A stretch of 64,000 nucleotides of DNA from Fictibacillus enclensis (GTDB lineage Bacteria > Bacillota > Bacilli > Bacillales > Fictibacillaceae): the NCBI RefSeq assembly GCF_001457035.1, contig NZ_KQ758617.1:62001-126000 (forward strand). The letters run 5' to 3'. Below the pieces are notes generated by a model that had not been told where the DNA came from, searched no databases, and saw only the letters and a list, made by a program, of their open reading frames with translations. A program made the position numbers and the translations under genes. Below, piece after piece: positions 8,206 to 17,270 of the stretch (its first letter is position 1; each line of letters starts with the position of its first letter).

Positions 8206-8965
8206 TTACGTCTGCTCCGAAGTACTTTTTGGAAAGCTTGGAAAGCGTGCCGTCCTTCTTCATGTCAGCAAGAGCCTTATCCACTTTTTTCGCTAAGTCT
8301 TTATTATCTTTCTTGAAGGCAAAGGCCATTTTATTCTCATTGAATGGTTTGCCCACTGCTTTTACATTATATTTTGTGTTTTTCAGTTCTGTTAAAATGA
8401 ACAGTTCATCATTCAAAGCCGCATCCACACGGTTAACGTCAAGATCGGACAGTACTTGTGCAATGCCTTTGTAATATTTAACCTTTGCGCCGGCCTTTTC
8501 AGCTTCCATGGCATAGTTGCTTCCTTGAGTGGTTCCGACCACCTTGCCTTTAAGATCTTTTATGCTTTTAATGTCTTTGTTACTTTTATTTACAATAACT
8601 TTCCCGCCAGAAACGGTGTAAGGAGTGGAGAAGGCATATTGTTTCTCACGTTCAGGTGTAATCGTTACCTGGTTGGCTACCATATCAAAACGGCTCCCAA
8701 GTGAAGTGAACATGTTCTTCCATTCTGTCGGTACGATTTTCGGCTTCATATCAAGGCGCTTCGCAACTTCTTTTGCTACCTCCACATCATAGCCGGTTAC
8801 TTCGTTTGTTTTCTTGTCACGATAGGAGAAGGGAGGGTATGTAGCTTCCGTTCCGATCGTCAGTTCTTTTTTCTTTGATCCGTTGTCGCCGTCATTATTG
8901 CCGCAAGCGGACAAAATTCCTGCAAGCATGACGGAAACCATGAGGATCGCCCATAGTTTTTTCAT
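8198..8965 (-). CDS. Amino-acid ABC transporter substrate-binding lipoprotein
   Basis: This 255-residue protein starts at the ATG at 8965 (GGAGGT eight bases upstream). A lipoprotein signal peptide ends in the lipobox LSAC near residue 21, so it is anchored to the outer face of the membrane. The mature part is a periplasmic-binding-protein type 2 fold of the extracellular solute-binding family 3 (TIGTEATYPPFSY, GYDVEVAKEVAKRL, GTTQGSNYAMEAEKAG). It is the first gene of a two-gene operon with the permease. Cystine, arginine or glutamine type substrates are all possible. Confidence 0.92.
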   Translation of the reverse strand: MKKLWAILMVSVMLAGILSACGNNDGDNGSKKKELTIGTEATYPPFSYRDKKTNEVTGYDVEVAKEVAKRLDMKPKIVPTEWKNMFTSLGSRFDMVANQVTITPEREKQYAFSTPYTVSGGKVIVNKSNKDIKSIKDLKGKVVGTTQGSNYAMEAEKAGAKVKYYKGIAQVLSDLDVNRVDAALNDELFILTELKNTKYNVKAVGKPFNENKMAFAFKKDNKDLAKKVDKALADMKKDGTLSKLSKKYFGADVSE

Positions 8966-9035
8966 GTGTGTGTACCTCCATAATATATCCATAAATGGAT
9001 GATTTTTTAAGTTTAAATCCGATAAAACTCATCAG

Positions 9036-9071
9036 AATTCCTTAGTCATTTAATCAGTAAATGAAGGAATT
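9036..9071. promoter_or_regulatory. Imperfect inverted repeat upstream of the amino-acid transporter
   Basis: AATTCCT and TCATTT are matched by AAATGA and AGGAATT across the intergenic region, about 70 bases before the binding-protein start. It could be an operator or the foot of a leader hairpin. No T-box or riboswitch core motif is seen. Confidence 0.3.
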
Positions 9072-9138
9072 GTCAATGATAAAACATTATTCCCTAATCA
9101 ACCTTGTTTTTCACATGATTTGACAAAAAAAAATAAAA

Positions 9139-9182
9139 AATCTCCATCAAGGAGAAGGCAAGCCTTCTTCCTGATGGAGATT
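9139..9182 (-). terminator. Terminator of msmX
   Basis: A long stem built on AATCTCCATCA/TGATGGAGATT with an inner GAAGGC/GCCTTC stem ends in a long T run on the minus strand. Confidence 0.85.
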
Positions 9183-9206
9183 CCGATGTCCTTGCTGTTT
9201 TTTAAC

Positions 9207-10307
9207 TTAGTGGATGCGTTGTTCTGAGTCGTTGTCAAAGAAATGAGCTTTGTTCATATCAAGAGCAAGGTCAATATTCTGGCCGTTTCGTACATCCGTA
9301 CGGGAGTCCACACGGGCGATGAAGTCCTGGCCGGCAATTGTGGAGTATAGGAAAGTTTCCGCTCCCATAAGCTCCGCTACGTCGATGCGGGCGTTAATTT
9401 TGGTGTTGGCAGAAGACTCAATGAATACTGGCTCATCATGAAGATCTTCCGGACGAATGCCAAGTGTTACTTCCTTATTAAGGTAGCCATGGTCACGAAG
9501 GGTTTTCATTTTTCCTCCTGGAATCGCCACGCGGATATCATTGTTGATTACAAAATATCCGTCTTCTACTTTTCCGCTGATAAAGTTCATGGCCGGGCTT
9601 CCGATAAATCCGCCGACAAACATGTTTTCAGGTGTATCGTATACTTCCTTAGGTGAACCAACCTGTTGGATGTGTCCGTCCTTCATAACAACGATTCTTG
9701 TAGCCATCGTCATGGCCTCAGTCTGGTCATGCGTTACATAGATGGTTGTTGTTTGCAGGCGCTGGTGAAGCTTGGTGATCTCAGCGCGCATCTGTACACG
9801 AAGTTTGGCATCAAGGTTGGATAAAGGTTCATCCATCAAGAAAACCTGTGCATCACGAACAATTGCACGTCCAAGCGCCACCCTTTGGCGCTGACCGCCG
9901 GAAAGTGCTTTAGGTTTACGATCAAGGTATTGTTCAAGGCCGAGGATTCGGGCCGCTTCTTTTACGCGTTTTTCAATTTCTTCTTTGCTGAATTTACGGA
10001 GCTTTAGGCCGAACGCCATGTTGTCATATACATTCATATGCGGGTAAAGGGCATAGTTTTGGAAAACCATGGCAATGTCACGGTCTTTTGGTGCGACATC
10101 GTTTACCACGCGGTCTCCAATGACAAGTTCTCCTTCTGAAATATCTTCAAGGCCGGCAATCATACGAAGGGTTGTGGATTTACCACAGCCGGATGGGCCA
10201 ACAAATACAATAAATTCTTTGTCCTTAATATCAAGGTTAAAGTCATGTACTGCGGTTACTTTATTGTCGTAGCGTTTTACGATTTTTTGTAGTTTAATTC
10301 CTGCCAT
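9207..10307 (-). CDS. msmX: Multi-sugar ABC transporter ATPase MsmX
   Basis: This 366-residue ATPase starts at the ATG at 10307 behind AGGAGGAAATACA. It has Walker [11 protein letters not shown], signature LSGGQRQR, Walker [14 protein letters not shown] and a MalK-like C-terminal OB domain. B. subtilis MsmX (365 aa) is a shared ATPase that energises several sugar importers lacking their own. The sugar importer at 57.6-61.3 kb in this window has no ATPase gene, so MsmX is its likely motor. It is monocistronic, between a strong terminator and a PucR-type regulator gene in the same direction. Confidence 0.93.
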   Translation of the reverse strand: MAGIKLQKIVKRYDNKVTAVHDFNLDIKDKEFIVFVGPSGCGKSTTLRMIAGLEDISEGELVIGDRVVNDVAPKDRDIAMVFQNYALYPHMNVYDNMAFGLKLRKFSKEEIEKRVKEAARILGLEQYLDRKPKALSGGQRQRVALGRAIVRDAQVFLMDEPLSNLDAKLRVQMRAEITKLHQRLQTTTIYVTHDQTEAMTMATRIVVMKDGHIQQVGSPKEVYDTPENMFVGGFIGSPAMNFISGKVEDGYFVINNDIRVAIPGGKMKTLRDHGYLNKEVTLGIRPEDLHDEPVFIESSANTKINARIDVAELMGAETFLYSTIAGQDFIARVDSRTDVRNGQNIDLALDMNKAHFFDNDSEQRIH

Positions 10308-10442
10308 TGTATTTCCTCCTTGGTTTTGCAAAAGAACGACCTTTGCTGATTGCCTTAATTGTAGCGAATGTAAGGGCTTTCGTATATTGGAGGCATGTCC
10401 GAAATTTTCAGTCAATTTTTTGTGCATTGTGCACAAAACGAT

Positions 10443-11327
10443 CTAACTTATCGTTGTTTCACGGCTGATCAGCGCATGGTAAACAGCGACCGCCTGTTTA
10501 AACTGTTTCACATCTATTCCTGTTTTTTCGATGAACTTGTCTACACGGTATTGCAGGCTGTTTCGGTGAATATACAATTTTTTTGCTGCCATGGACAGGT
10601 TCATATTGCATTCGAGGAAAATTTTAATACTGTGAATCAGATCACGGTCTTTAAATAATTCATCCGGTATGAGATTGGAAATGAATTGACTGGCAGACTT
10701 GTCCAGATGAAGAAGAAGCAGGTAGGGAATCAAGTCCTCCCGGCAATATACTTCCTGGGGAGGGAGAAAAGGCCGGATGGAGGAAAACATTTCCCGTTCA
10801 ATTCTGAACTGTTCTGCTCCCTCTGCATAGCTATCCATCCACCTGCCGATAAACAAATCGAGATCGGTATAAAAGTCAGCTGTGAGGACCGACTTAACCT
10901 GATCATACGGCAGCTCTTCCGTTTCATTGGTTTTGGGCTCGATCAGCACTCCGTGATGACCGGACATAAAAAGCACAGTCACTTCATCGGGAAAAATGCC
11001 GGAGACAGCTTCGAGAAAGGCATCTTGGTCACTGAGATCGTTTTTTAAGAAAAAATGAATGAACCGGAAACGGACCTGCGGGTGTTCGCCCTGAAGGTCG
11101 CCAGAAATAACGTTCTTCCAAAAAATCTGCTGCTCCGAAAGACGAGTATCCGTTTCTGCCTCTGTAAACAGCGAATGCAGCAAATCCAATTCACTGGAAG
11201 TAATTGCCGTTTTGGCTATGCCGAACGTAACACCTGCCTGATCTGCAAACCAGTAATACTGTTCCGGATGGTCGGCGGTATGTAAGGAAAAATGGTTGCC
11301 GTAATGTTGTTGAAGTTTAGATAGCAT
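10443..11327 (-). CDS. PucR/CdaR-type transcriptional regulator
   Basis: The 294-residue protein ends in a PucR C-terminal helix-turn-helix (DLIHSIKIFLECNMNLSMAA...HRNSLQYRVDKFIEKTGID, about residues 230-280). The N-terminal and middle parts are divergent, as in sensors of this group. The ATG follows AAAAGGAG. It lies immediately upstream of msmX on the same strand, so it might regulate msmX or be cotranscribed with it. The effector is unknown. Confidence 0.8.
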   Translation of the reverse strand: MLSKLQQHYGNHFSLHTADHPEQYYWFADQAGVTFGIAKTAITSSELDLLHSLFTEAETDTRLSEQQIFWKNVISGDLQGEHPQVRFRFIHFFLKNDLSDQDAFLEAVSGIFPDEVTVLFMSGHHGVLIEPKTNETEELPYDQVKSVLTADFYTDLDLFIGRWMDSYAEGAEQFRIEREMFSSIRPFLPPQEVYCREDLIPYLLLLHLDKSASQFISNLIPDELFKDRDLIHSIKIFLECNMNLSMAAKKLYIHRNSLQYRVDKFIEKTGIDVKQFKQAVAVYHALISRETTIS

Positions 11328-11409
11328 GCCAAAAACTCCTTTTCATGTTCTCACCCTAGTATACCAGTGCAAACAGTGTTCTAACAAAAAGAAGGGAGAA
11401 GGACAGGTT

Positions 11410-12765
11410 TTATTGGGCATGAATCAACGGTTTGGAAAGAAACGCTTGTTCAGCAAGGTGAATTCCATACTCTAGAGAAAGTCTCCGCGTTAAATAGTCT
11501 TCTTTTCGGAACAAGGAATGAGAAAGAAGACTTCTGCCCGGCCTTGAATTTGCTTCGATTAGCCATATACGCCCCTGCTTGTCGATTCCCATGTCAAATC
11601 CGATTTCTCCTATGAGTCCGTCTGTTTTGGCATCAATTTGTTTGCTGATTTTAAGAGCTGCCTGCTTCAGTTTTATGAGCAATTGAGATGGCATTCCTGC
11701 CAGCTCCAGTGCATTTTCTGGACGTCGTGCTTCGCCTCCATAGGACAGGTGGGTGGTTAGCGCCTGGGATCCGGCGACCTTTGCGGCAATTGCACTGATC
11801 ACCCACTGGCCATGACGGTTTTTATTGGAATGTATTCTGAAATCGACAGGCGAATGTCCGATGGTGATCAAGTCAATTCCTTGCTGTACAAGGACCTTTT
11901 CTTTTTGAGAAACAAGCTTTCGCGAATGAAGAAGATCGGATAAACGACCAAAATTCATGGATTGAAGTCGGGGACCATCCTGAAATCTGCAGATGTAATT
12001 TCCGTTTTTCAACTTGCTGACTGTGGAAATGCCACGGCCAAAACTGCCGCCTGCGGGCTTGAAGAAAATAACAGGATAAGTGTTCAACATTCGCTCGATT
12101 TCATAGACATCTGCATCGATGAAAGTTTCGGGCAGATAGTGCCCAGTTTCACTGTCCCCGGACATCATCTGGGAAATTTCCTGTTTGTTGAAAAAGGAAG
12201 GATTGAACACGGGAATTTTCCACTCGTTTTGAAAAAGGTGAAGCGCTTTTTGAATTGAGGGACTGTTTTCGGTTTTGCGCGTTGGAATCTGGTTGTAGAT
12301 TACAGAAGGAAGCGGAACGCTGTGCGTGGTCCAACGTGTTCCATCGTGAAAGTAACCATAGACAATACTGTTTTTTAAATCAATCTGCTTTGGGCCAAAC
12401 AGAAAATAGTAGGAACCGACAGGCCTGGCAGCAGAAAGCAGCTTAGCAAAAAAGGAGGAACGCTCCCCGGCAGGGCGTGAAGATGAGAAACCGACATGGG
12501 ATGTGAAAATACCAGCCAAAGGACCGATTTCGAGCGAAGAGCCGTGAATATGTATATGAACCCTTGAAGCAAATGGAATCTGCAGGGCAGTCCAAAGGGG
12601 TGAAGAAAGACGAAGCTCATCCCTGGCATGTGCGATTGCGGTGCATGTCACAGTGCTTGAACCGAAGGACAGAGTAACCGGCTTACCTGTATCCAAAAGC
12701 AGCCATTCGGGGATGAAAAGTACAGCCTTTTCCGTCTTGTAGGGATAAAGAGGAAGAATCGTCAT
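11410..12765 (-). CDS. yheD: Endospore coat-associated protein YheD (ATP-grasp-like)
   Basis: This 451-residue protein of the YheC/YheD family is close to the B. subtilis YheD length. The C-terminal half is an ATP-grasp-like domain: FFKPAGGSFGRGI (nucleotide-binding loop), VLVQQGIDL, DFRIHSNKNRHGQW and GEIGFDMGIDKQGRIWLIEANSRPG with acidic metal ligands. The start follows AAGGAGCG. In B. subtilis YheD is made in the mother cell and forms rings around the forespore. The paralogue yheC is absent next to it here. It diverges from yheB. Confidence 0.88.
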   Translation of the reverse strand: MTILPLYPYKTEKAVLFIPEWLLLDTGKPVTLSFGSSTVTCTAIAHARDELRLSSPLWTALQIPFASRVHIHIHGSSLEIGPLAGIFTSHVGFSSSRPAGERSSFFAKLLSAARPVGSYYFLFGPKQIDLKNSIVYGYFHDGTRWTTHSVPLPSVIYNQIPTRKTENSPSIQKALHLFQNEWKIPVFNPSFFNKQEISQMMSGDSETGHYLPETFIDADVYEIERMLNTYPVIFFKPAGGSFGRGISTVSKLKNGNYICRFQDGPRLQSMNFGRLSDLLHSRKLVSQKEKVLVQQGIDLITIGHSPVDFRIHSNKNRHGQWVISAIAAKVAGSQALTTHLSYGGEARRPENALELAGMPSQLLIKLKQAALKISKQIDAKTDGLIGEIGFDMGIDKQGRIWLIEANSRPGRSLLSHSLFRKEDYLTRRLSLEYGIHLAEQAFLSKPLIHAQ

Positions 12766-12807
12766 TTCTTTCGCTCCTTGTTTATCATTTTAAAAGGGCA
12801 TTCCCGT

Positions 12808-12837
12808 TTGATTAGGCCGATGCCCATATCGTATACT
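12808..12837 (+). promoter_or_regulatory. Sigma-A-type promoter for yheB
   Basis: TTGATT at 12808-12813 and TATACT at 12832-12837 are separated by 18 bp, about 44 bases before the yheB start. Confidence 0.5.
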
Positions 12838-12880
12838 ATGAAAGCAGCACGAAAATAGTGTTTAAACTAGGAGATTAACA

Positions 12881-14017
12881 ATGGATACATGGATAAAAAT
12901 AGTGTTTTTGGTTGTGATGGGGGCGTTAATTGGCGGATTAACCAATCTGATCGCCATCCGGATGCTGTTCCGTCCTTATAAACCTTGGAAAATTGGAAAG
13001 TATCAAGTGCCCTTTACCCCGGGGCTGATTCCCAAGCGGAGGCATGAGTTGGCCATAAAGATGGGGGAAACCGTCAAGAACCATCTGTTAACTGCTGAAG
13101 GGATTCAGAGTAAAGTCACGGATCCAGCTTTTATAGATGAAATTACTTCCCTTGTAAAAACCGAAGCAAGGGGGGTTCTTGAGAGTGATATTACGCTTCA
13201 GCGATTTTTGGCGGAACAGTTGAATGTTTCAAATGCGGAGGCTGTCATTTCTGAAAAAGCAAAATCCTTTGTTCAGGACAAGCTGAATGCCATCCTGGAT
13301 GAGGTAAAGGAGCAGACAATAAGCGAACTCCTTCCTTCAAGTATGACGGCTGCGGTCGACGGAAAAATCGGGGGAGCTGCCCAATTTATCGTCGATAAAG
13401 GTATCGCCTTTCTTCAAAGCAAAGATGGTAAAGAAACCCTATCCAAGGGCATTGATGCTTTCTTGGCAGAAAGAGGCATGCTGTTGAACATGCTTTCGAT
13501 GTTTTTTGGTAATGTAAAAATGGTAGATAAGCTTCAGCCAGAAATGATCAAGCTGTTAAAACAGCCACAAACGAAGGAAACCATTGAAAAGTTAATCCGG
13601 CAGGAGTGGGAGGCAGCTCAGCAGCAGAAGGCAGGAAAGCTTCAGGACATAATGAATGCCGAAACATGGATCGAACCAGGAGCTTCCCAAATTGTTTCGC
13701 AGCTTCCGATTACCAACCTTTTGCATCAACCGCTCGATGGCATCCCGGATCAGTACAAGGAAGCCATTCTGGAACGTTTCATTCCAAGAATTGTGGACCT
13801 ATTCATGAAATCGTTAAACGACCGTTTAGCCATGATTTTGGATAAACTGCAGATTGCAAAAATTGTGGAGGAACAGGTAGAAACGTTTTCGCTTGAACGG
13901 CTGGAGCAAATCATTATTGATGTAGCCAAAAAAGAACTCACCATGATCACCTGGCTCGGTGCATTGCTCGGAGGAATCATCGCCGTGTTCCAGGCTTTGA
14001 TTTTGATGTTCCTCTAA
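12881..14017 (+). CDS. yheB: YheB, DUF445 family membrane protein
   Basis: The 378-residue DUF445 protein has a hydrophobic N-terminus (about 5-25, with GGLTNLIAIRMLFRPYKP), a long amphipathic helical middle and a C-terminal transmembrane helix (LGALLGGIIAVFQALILMFL). FTPGLIPKRR is a conserved family motif. The start follows AGGAGATTAACA. yheA follows after 50 bases, as in B. subtilis, and the two probably share an mRNA. Function is unknown. Confidence 0.9.
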   Translation: MDTWIKIVFLVVMGALIGGLTNLIAIRMLFRPYKPWKIGKYQVPFTPGLIPKRRHELAIKMGETVKNHLLTAEGIQSKVTDPAFIDEITSLVKTEARGVLESDITLQRFLAEQLNVSNAEAVISEKAKSFVQDKLNAILDEVKEQTISELLPSSMTAAVDGKIGGAAQFIVDKGIAFLQSKDGKETLSKGIDAFLAERGMLLNMLSMFFGNVKMVDKLQPEMIKLLKQPQTKETIEKLIRQEWEAAQQQKAGKLQDIMNAETWIEPGASQIVSQLPITNLLHQPLDGIPDQYKEAILERFIPRIVDLFMKSLNDRLAMILDKLQIAKIVEEQVETFSLERLEQIIIDVAKKELTMITWLGALLGGIIAVFQALILMFL

Positions 14018-14067
14018 GGTTTGTTATAGTGGTAGAGACATTTAGAGTCTGAGGAGGAAAACAAACT

Positions 14068-14430
14068 ATGTCTAATCTTTATGATTTAGCGTACGATCTT
14101 GAAAACGCCTTGCGCAACAGCGAGGATTTTCAAACCTTGAAGGATAGCTATGCGAAGGTAAATGCGGATCCGGAAGCCAAAAAAATGTTTGACGAGTTCC
14201 GCACGATTCAAATGGGCCTTCAGCAAAAGCAAATGTCCGGCGAGCAGATCACACAGGAGGAAGTGGAAAAGGCACAGGCTTTATTCCAGTCAGTGCAGCA
14301 AAACGAGGTAATCAGCACATTGATGAACACTGAGCAGCGCATGAGCGTAACCATCTCTGATCTGAACAAAATCATTACAAAGCCGCTTGAAGAGCTTTAT
14401 GGACCGATGGCGGACGAAAAGCAGCAATAA
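14068..14430 (+). CDS. yheA: YheA, YlbF/YmcA-family protein
   Basis: The 120-residue all-helical protein (UPF0342; YlbF/YmcA family) starts MSNLYDLAYDLENALRNSEDF, with the family signature around FDEFRTIQMGLQQKQM. The start follows GAGGAGGAAAA. It is the last gene of the yheB-yheA unit, which ends at the terminator at 14442. Paralogues YlbF and YmcA act with YaaT on RNA maturation; no such role is proven for YheA. Confidence 0.9.
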   Translation: MSNLYDLAYDLENALRNSEDFQTLKDSYAKVNADPEAKKMFDEFRTIQMGLQQKQMSGEQITQEEVEKAQALFQSVQQNEVISTLMNTEQRMSVTISDLNKIITKPLEELYGPMADEKQQ

Positions 14431-14441
14431 GTGTCCATGAG

Positions 14442-14482
14442 AAAAAACGTCTTTCTGCATCCTGCTGAAAGGCGTTTTTTGG
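14442..14482 (+). terminator. Terminator of yheB-yheA
   Basis: AAAACG-T-CTTTC pairs with GAAAG-G-CGTTTT around an eleven-base loop and runs into Ts. Confidence 0.8.
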
Positions 14483-14556
14483 TATGAACAGTGAGAATTG
14501 CACGTTTTCAAGAACAATTGCACGAAATCAAATTAATTGCGAACGCGATAAATCAC

Positions 14557-14573
14557 CATGGAGGGGCTCCATG
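14557..14573. promoter_or_regulatory. Perfect 7-bp palindrome upstream of yhaX
   Basis: CATGGAG and CTCCATG flank GGG, about 72 bases before the gene start. It could be an operator or a leader hairpin. The direct repeat AATTGCACG occurs twice just upstream. Confidence 0.3.
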
Positions 14574-14644
14574 TTCTATCTCGGCTTCATTCGGAATATA
14601 GTTTGACAGAGAGAGTCTATCTTTCAGTCAGAGGGGGGATTGCC

Positions 14645-15490
14645 TTGATTTACCGAATGCTGGTTCTGGACATCGATGGGACCCTGTTGAGAAGCAACTT
14701 TCGCATGGATAAGGAAACAAGGGAAGCGATCGATTATGTAAGAAAAAAAGGGGTTTATGTTACGCTTGCTTCCGGCCGCAACTTTCCTTCAACCAAAAAA
14801 GTCGCCAAGGCTCTCAAGCTGGATGGTTATCTGATCAGCCAAAATGGCGGTTTTATTGCAGCCAATCAGGATGAACCTTTTTTTGAATCACATATTTCCA
14901 GAGAAGATACAAACAAGATGGTTTCCATACTTGAAAATTACAATTGCCATATTCGGCTGGTTCATGAGCGCTTCTCTGTGGGGAACCAGGTCCATCAGAA
15001 AAATCAGCTCGTTGCCAGACTGACCCTCGGAGCAGGGGATCCGTTGTTTTATCCTGTAACCTTTACAGAAAACTTAAGTCATCATGTTCTTGAAAAGGAA
15101 ATTACACCTTCCAAGATTGATGTGCAATTTTTTGAAGAAAGAGAACGCCGATCCGCAGAACAACATTTGAAAAACCACTTTGCCAATTTTGAATACACCT
15201 CCTCCACTAAATGCAATTTCGAGATTACATCTCCAAATGTGACCAAAGCCAATGCCTTAAGGATGCTTGGATTAAAGCTTGATATAGCTCCTGAAGAAAT
15301 GGTGGCGGTGGGTGATTCGCATAATGACCGTGAAATGATTGAGATGGCTGGTCTTGGGGTAGCCATGGGGAATGCGCCGGATGATGTCAAACACGCCGCC
15401 AGCTGGATTACACGCACCAATGACCAGCTGGGAGTTCCTTATATGATTAAAGAAGTATTCAGAAAGCAGTTGAGAGTAGGGTTATACTAA
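14645..15490 (+). CDS. yhaX: HAD-superfamily (Cof-type) phosphatase YhaX
   Basis: From the TTG at 14645 (six bases after GAGGGGGG) this is a 281-residue Cof-type HAD phosphatase. Motif I is VLDIDGTLL, followed by a C2B cap and the C-terminal motif VAVGDSHNDREMIEMAG. The reading frame is open back to an ATG at 14558, but that extension lacks HAD character and a ribosome site. Related enzymes hydrolyse sugar phosphates or nucleotide-derived phosphates. B. subtilis YhaX (288 aa) is expressed during sporulation. Confidence 0.87.
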   Translation: MIYRMLVLDIDGTLLRSNFRMDKETREAIDYVRKKGVYVTLASGRNFPSTKKVAKALKLDGYLISQNGGFIAANQDEPFFESHISREDTNKMVSILENYNCHIRLVHERFSVGNQVHQKNQLVARLTLGAGDPLFYPVTFTENLSHHVLEKEITPSKIDVQFFEERERRSAEQHLKNHFANFEYTSSTKCNFEITSPNVTKANALRMLGLKLDIAPEEMVAVGDSHNDREMIEMAGLGVAMGNAPDDVKHAASWITRTNDQLGVPYMIKEVFRKQLRVGLY

Positions 15491-15520
15491 CCAGAAAGCT
15501 CCATTCAGGGGCTTTTTTTA
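15491..15520 (+). terminator. Terminator of yhaX
   Basis: AAGCTCC pairs with GGGGCTT across a five-base loop, followed by seven Ts. Confidence 0.7.
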
Positions 15521-15579
15521 TATGAATATAAATCCCAGAATATTTCAATTATGTTACAAAACAAGAAAACGACATTTTT

Positions 15580-15593
15580 TGAAAGGGTTTTCA
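15580..15593. promoter_or_regulatory. Candidate catabolite-responsive element (cre) for dhaS
   Basis: TGAAAGGGTTTTCA matches the CcpA site consensus TGWAANCGNTNWCA at all but one position (the central C is G). It lies 55 bases before the dhaS start. CcpA control of an aldehyde dehydrogenase is plausible but untested. Confidence 0.35.
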
Positions 15594-15647
15594 ATAACTT
15601 TGTCGAACGGATATAAGGTAAGAAACAAGGATATGAGGAGGATTAAA

Positions 15648-17132
15648 ATGGAAAAAACTGTTAACCTGAATCTGAAGCCGAAGGTGGCCGAATTCTTAAA
15701 CGGAACAAAAAAGTTTTTCATCAATGGAGAATGGGTAGAAGCGAAATCAGGAAAAACGTTTGAAACTCTGAATCCTTCAACAGGAGAGGTTTTGGCGCTT
15801 GTTGCAGAAGGTGGAAAAGAAGATATCGATCTTGCGGTGCAAGCGGCACGCAAAGCCTTTGATACTGGATACTGGTCACAAATGAGCGCCGCAAAGCGCA
15901 GCTATTTAATTTATAAACTTGCGGATTTAATGGAAGAAAATAAAGAAGAGCTCGCACAGCTCGATACGCTGGACAACGGAAAACCAATCCGTGAAACCAT
16001 GAACGGTGATGTGCCTTTGGCGATTGAACATTTCCGTTATTATGCAGGATGGGCGACTAAAATTGTCGGACAAACTATCCCTGTGGCAGGAAGCTTCTTC
16101 AACTATACACGCCACGAGCCGGTTGGTGTTGTCGGCCAGATTATCCCTTGGAACTTCCCGCTCTTGATGGCAGCATGGAAACTGGGCGCAGCCCTGGCCA
16201 CTGGTTGTACGGTTGTATTGAAACCTGCAGAGCAGACGCCGCTATCCGCTCTTTATCTTGCGAAGCTTGCTCAGGAAGCCGGATTCCCAGAAGGTGTGCT
16301 TAACGTTGTAACGGGTGCCGGAGAAACAGGAGCAGCGCTTGTCGACCATCCGGAAGTTAACAAAATCGCATTTACCGGTTCTACTGAAGTCGGTAAAATG
16401 ATCATGAGAAATGCAGCGGACTCCCTCAAACGTGTAACGCTTGAGCTCGGAGGAAAATCACCGAACATTATCCTTCCGGATGCGGATATGACGCGTGCCA
16501 TTCCTGGTGCTTTGAGCGGTATCATGTTCAACCAGGGACAAGTTTGCTGTGCGGGTTCCCGTTTGTTTGTTCAGAAAAAAGCGTTCGACAATGTTATGGC
16601 GGACATGGTCTCCCATGCGAAAAGCATCAAGCAGGGACCAGGTCTTGATCCGGATACTACAATGGGGCCGCTCGTTTCCGAGGAGCAGCATAACCGCGTA
16701 ATGAGCTATATCTCCAAAGGTAAGGATGAGGGAGCTGAGCTTCTGACTGGAGGATCCAGACCGTTTGAGCAAGGTTATTTTGTGGAGCCGACTATTTTTG
16801 CGGACGTTGATGACAAGATGACCATTGCCAAAGAGGAAATCTTCGGTCCGGTTGTAGCGGCAATGCCGTTTGAGGATATTGATGAAGTAATCGAGCGTGC
16901 GAACCGTTCTGAATATGGACTTGCTGCAGGTCTTTGGACAGAAAATCTCAAAACGGCTCACTATGTGTCCAACAACCTGAAGGCAGGTACAGTTTGGATT
17001 AACTGCTATAATGCCTTTGATGCGGCTTCTCCATTCGGAGGATACAAGCAATCCGGTATGGGCCGTGAAATGGGATCTTATGCGTTGAATAACTATACAG
17101 AAGTAAAAAGCGTGTGGGTAAACCTGAAGTAA
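15648..17132 (+). CDS. dhaS: Aldehyde dehydrogenase DhaS (NAD-dependent)
   Basis: This 494-residue aldehyde dehydrogenase starts at the ATG behind GAGGAGGATTAAA; upstream in-frame codons are leader. Visible motifs: IIPWNFPLLMAAWK, the NAD-binding FTGSTEVGK, LELGGKSPN with the general-base Glu, NQGQVCCAGSR with the catalytic Cys near residue 300, and KEEIFGPVV. Length and sequence agree with B. subtilis DhaS (495 aa). It oxidises aldehydes to carboxylates in the cytoplasm. It is monocistronic between two terminators. Confidence 0.92.
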   Translation: MEKTVNLNLKPKVAEFLNGTKKFFINGEWVEAKSGKTFETLNPSTGEVLALVAEGGKEDIDLAVQAARKAFDTGYWSQMSAAKRSYLIYKLADLMEENKEELAQLDTLDNGKPIRETMNGDVPLAIEHFRYYAGWATKIVGQTIPVAGSFFNYTRHEPVGVVGQIIPWNFPLLMAAWKLGAALATGCTVVLKPAEQTPLSALYLAKLAQEAGFPEGVLNVVTGAGETGAALVDHPEVNKIAFTGSTEVGKMIMRNAADSLKRVTLELGGKSPNIILPDADMTRAIPGALSGIMFNQGQVCCAGSRLFVQKKAFDNVMADMVSHAKSIKQGPGLDPDTTMGPLVSEEQHNRVMSYISKGKDEGAELLTGGSRPFEQGYFVEPTIFADVDDKMTIAKEEIFGPVVAAMPFEDIDEVIERANRSEYGLAAGLWTENLKTAHYVSNNLKAGTVWINCYNAFDAASPFGGYKQSGMGREMGSYALNNYTEVKSVWVNLK

Positions 17133-17212
17133 GATTAAGACCAAAATGATTCGGAGAAACAATCGGGGAAAAACAAAAAGATAGGCATGAAAAAGGGGTC
17201 AACAACTGCGCG

Positions 17213-17256
17213 GAAACAAAAACCCGGCTGTCCAATCCAGACAGCCGGGTTTTTGG
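17213..17256 (+). terminator. Terminator of dhaS
   Basis: A long perfect stem, AAAACCCGGCTGTC with GACAGCCGGGTTTT around a seven-base loop, ends in Ts. Confidence 0.9.
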
Positions 17257-17270
17257 TTTTGCAATCAGCA

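Noticed and set aside
14558-14644. 29-codon N-terminal extension of yhaX
   Set aside because: No HAD similarity, no ribosome site, and it contains the palindrome at 14557-14573.
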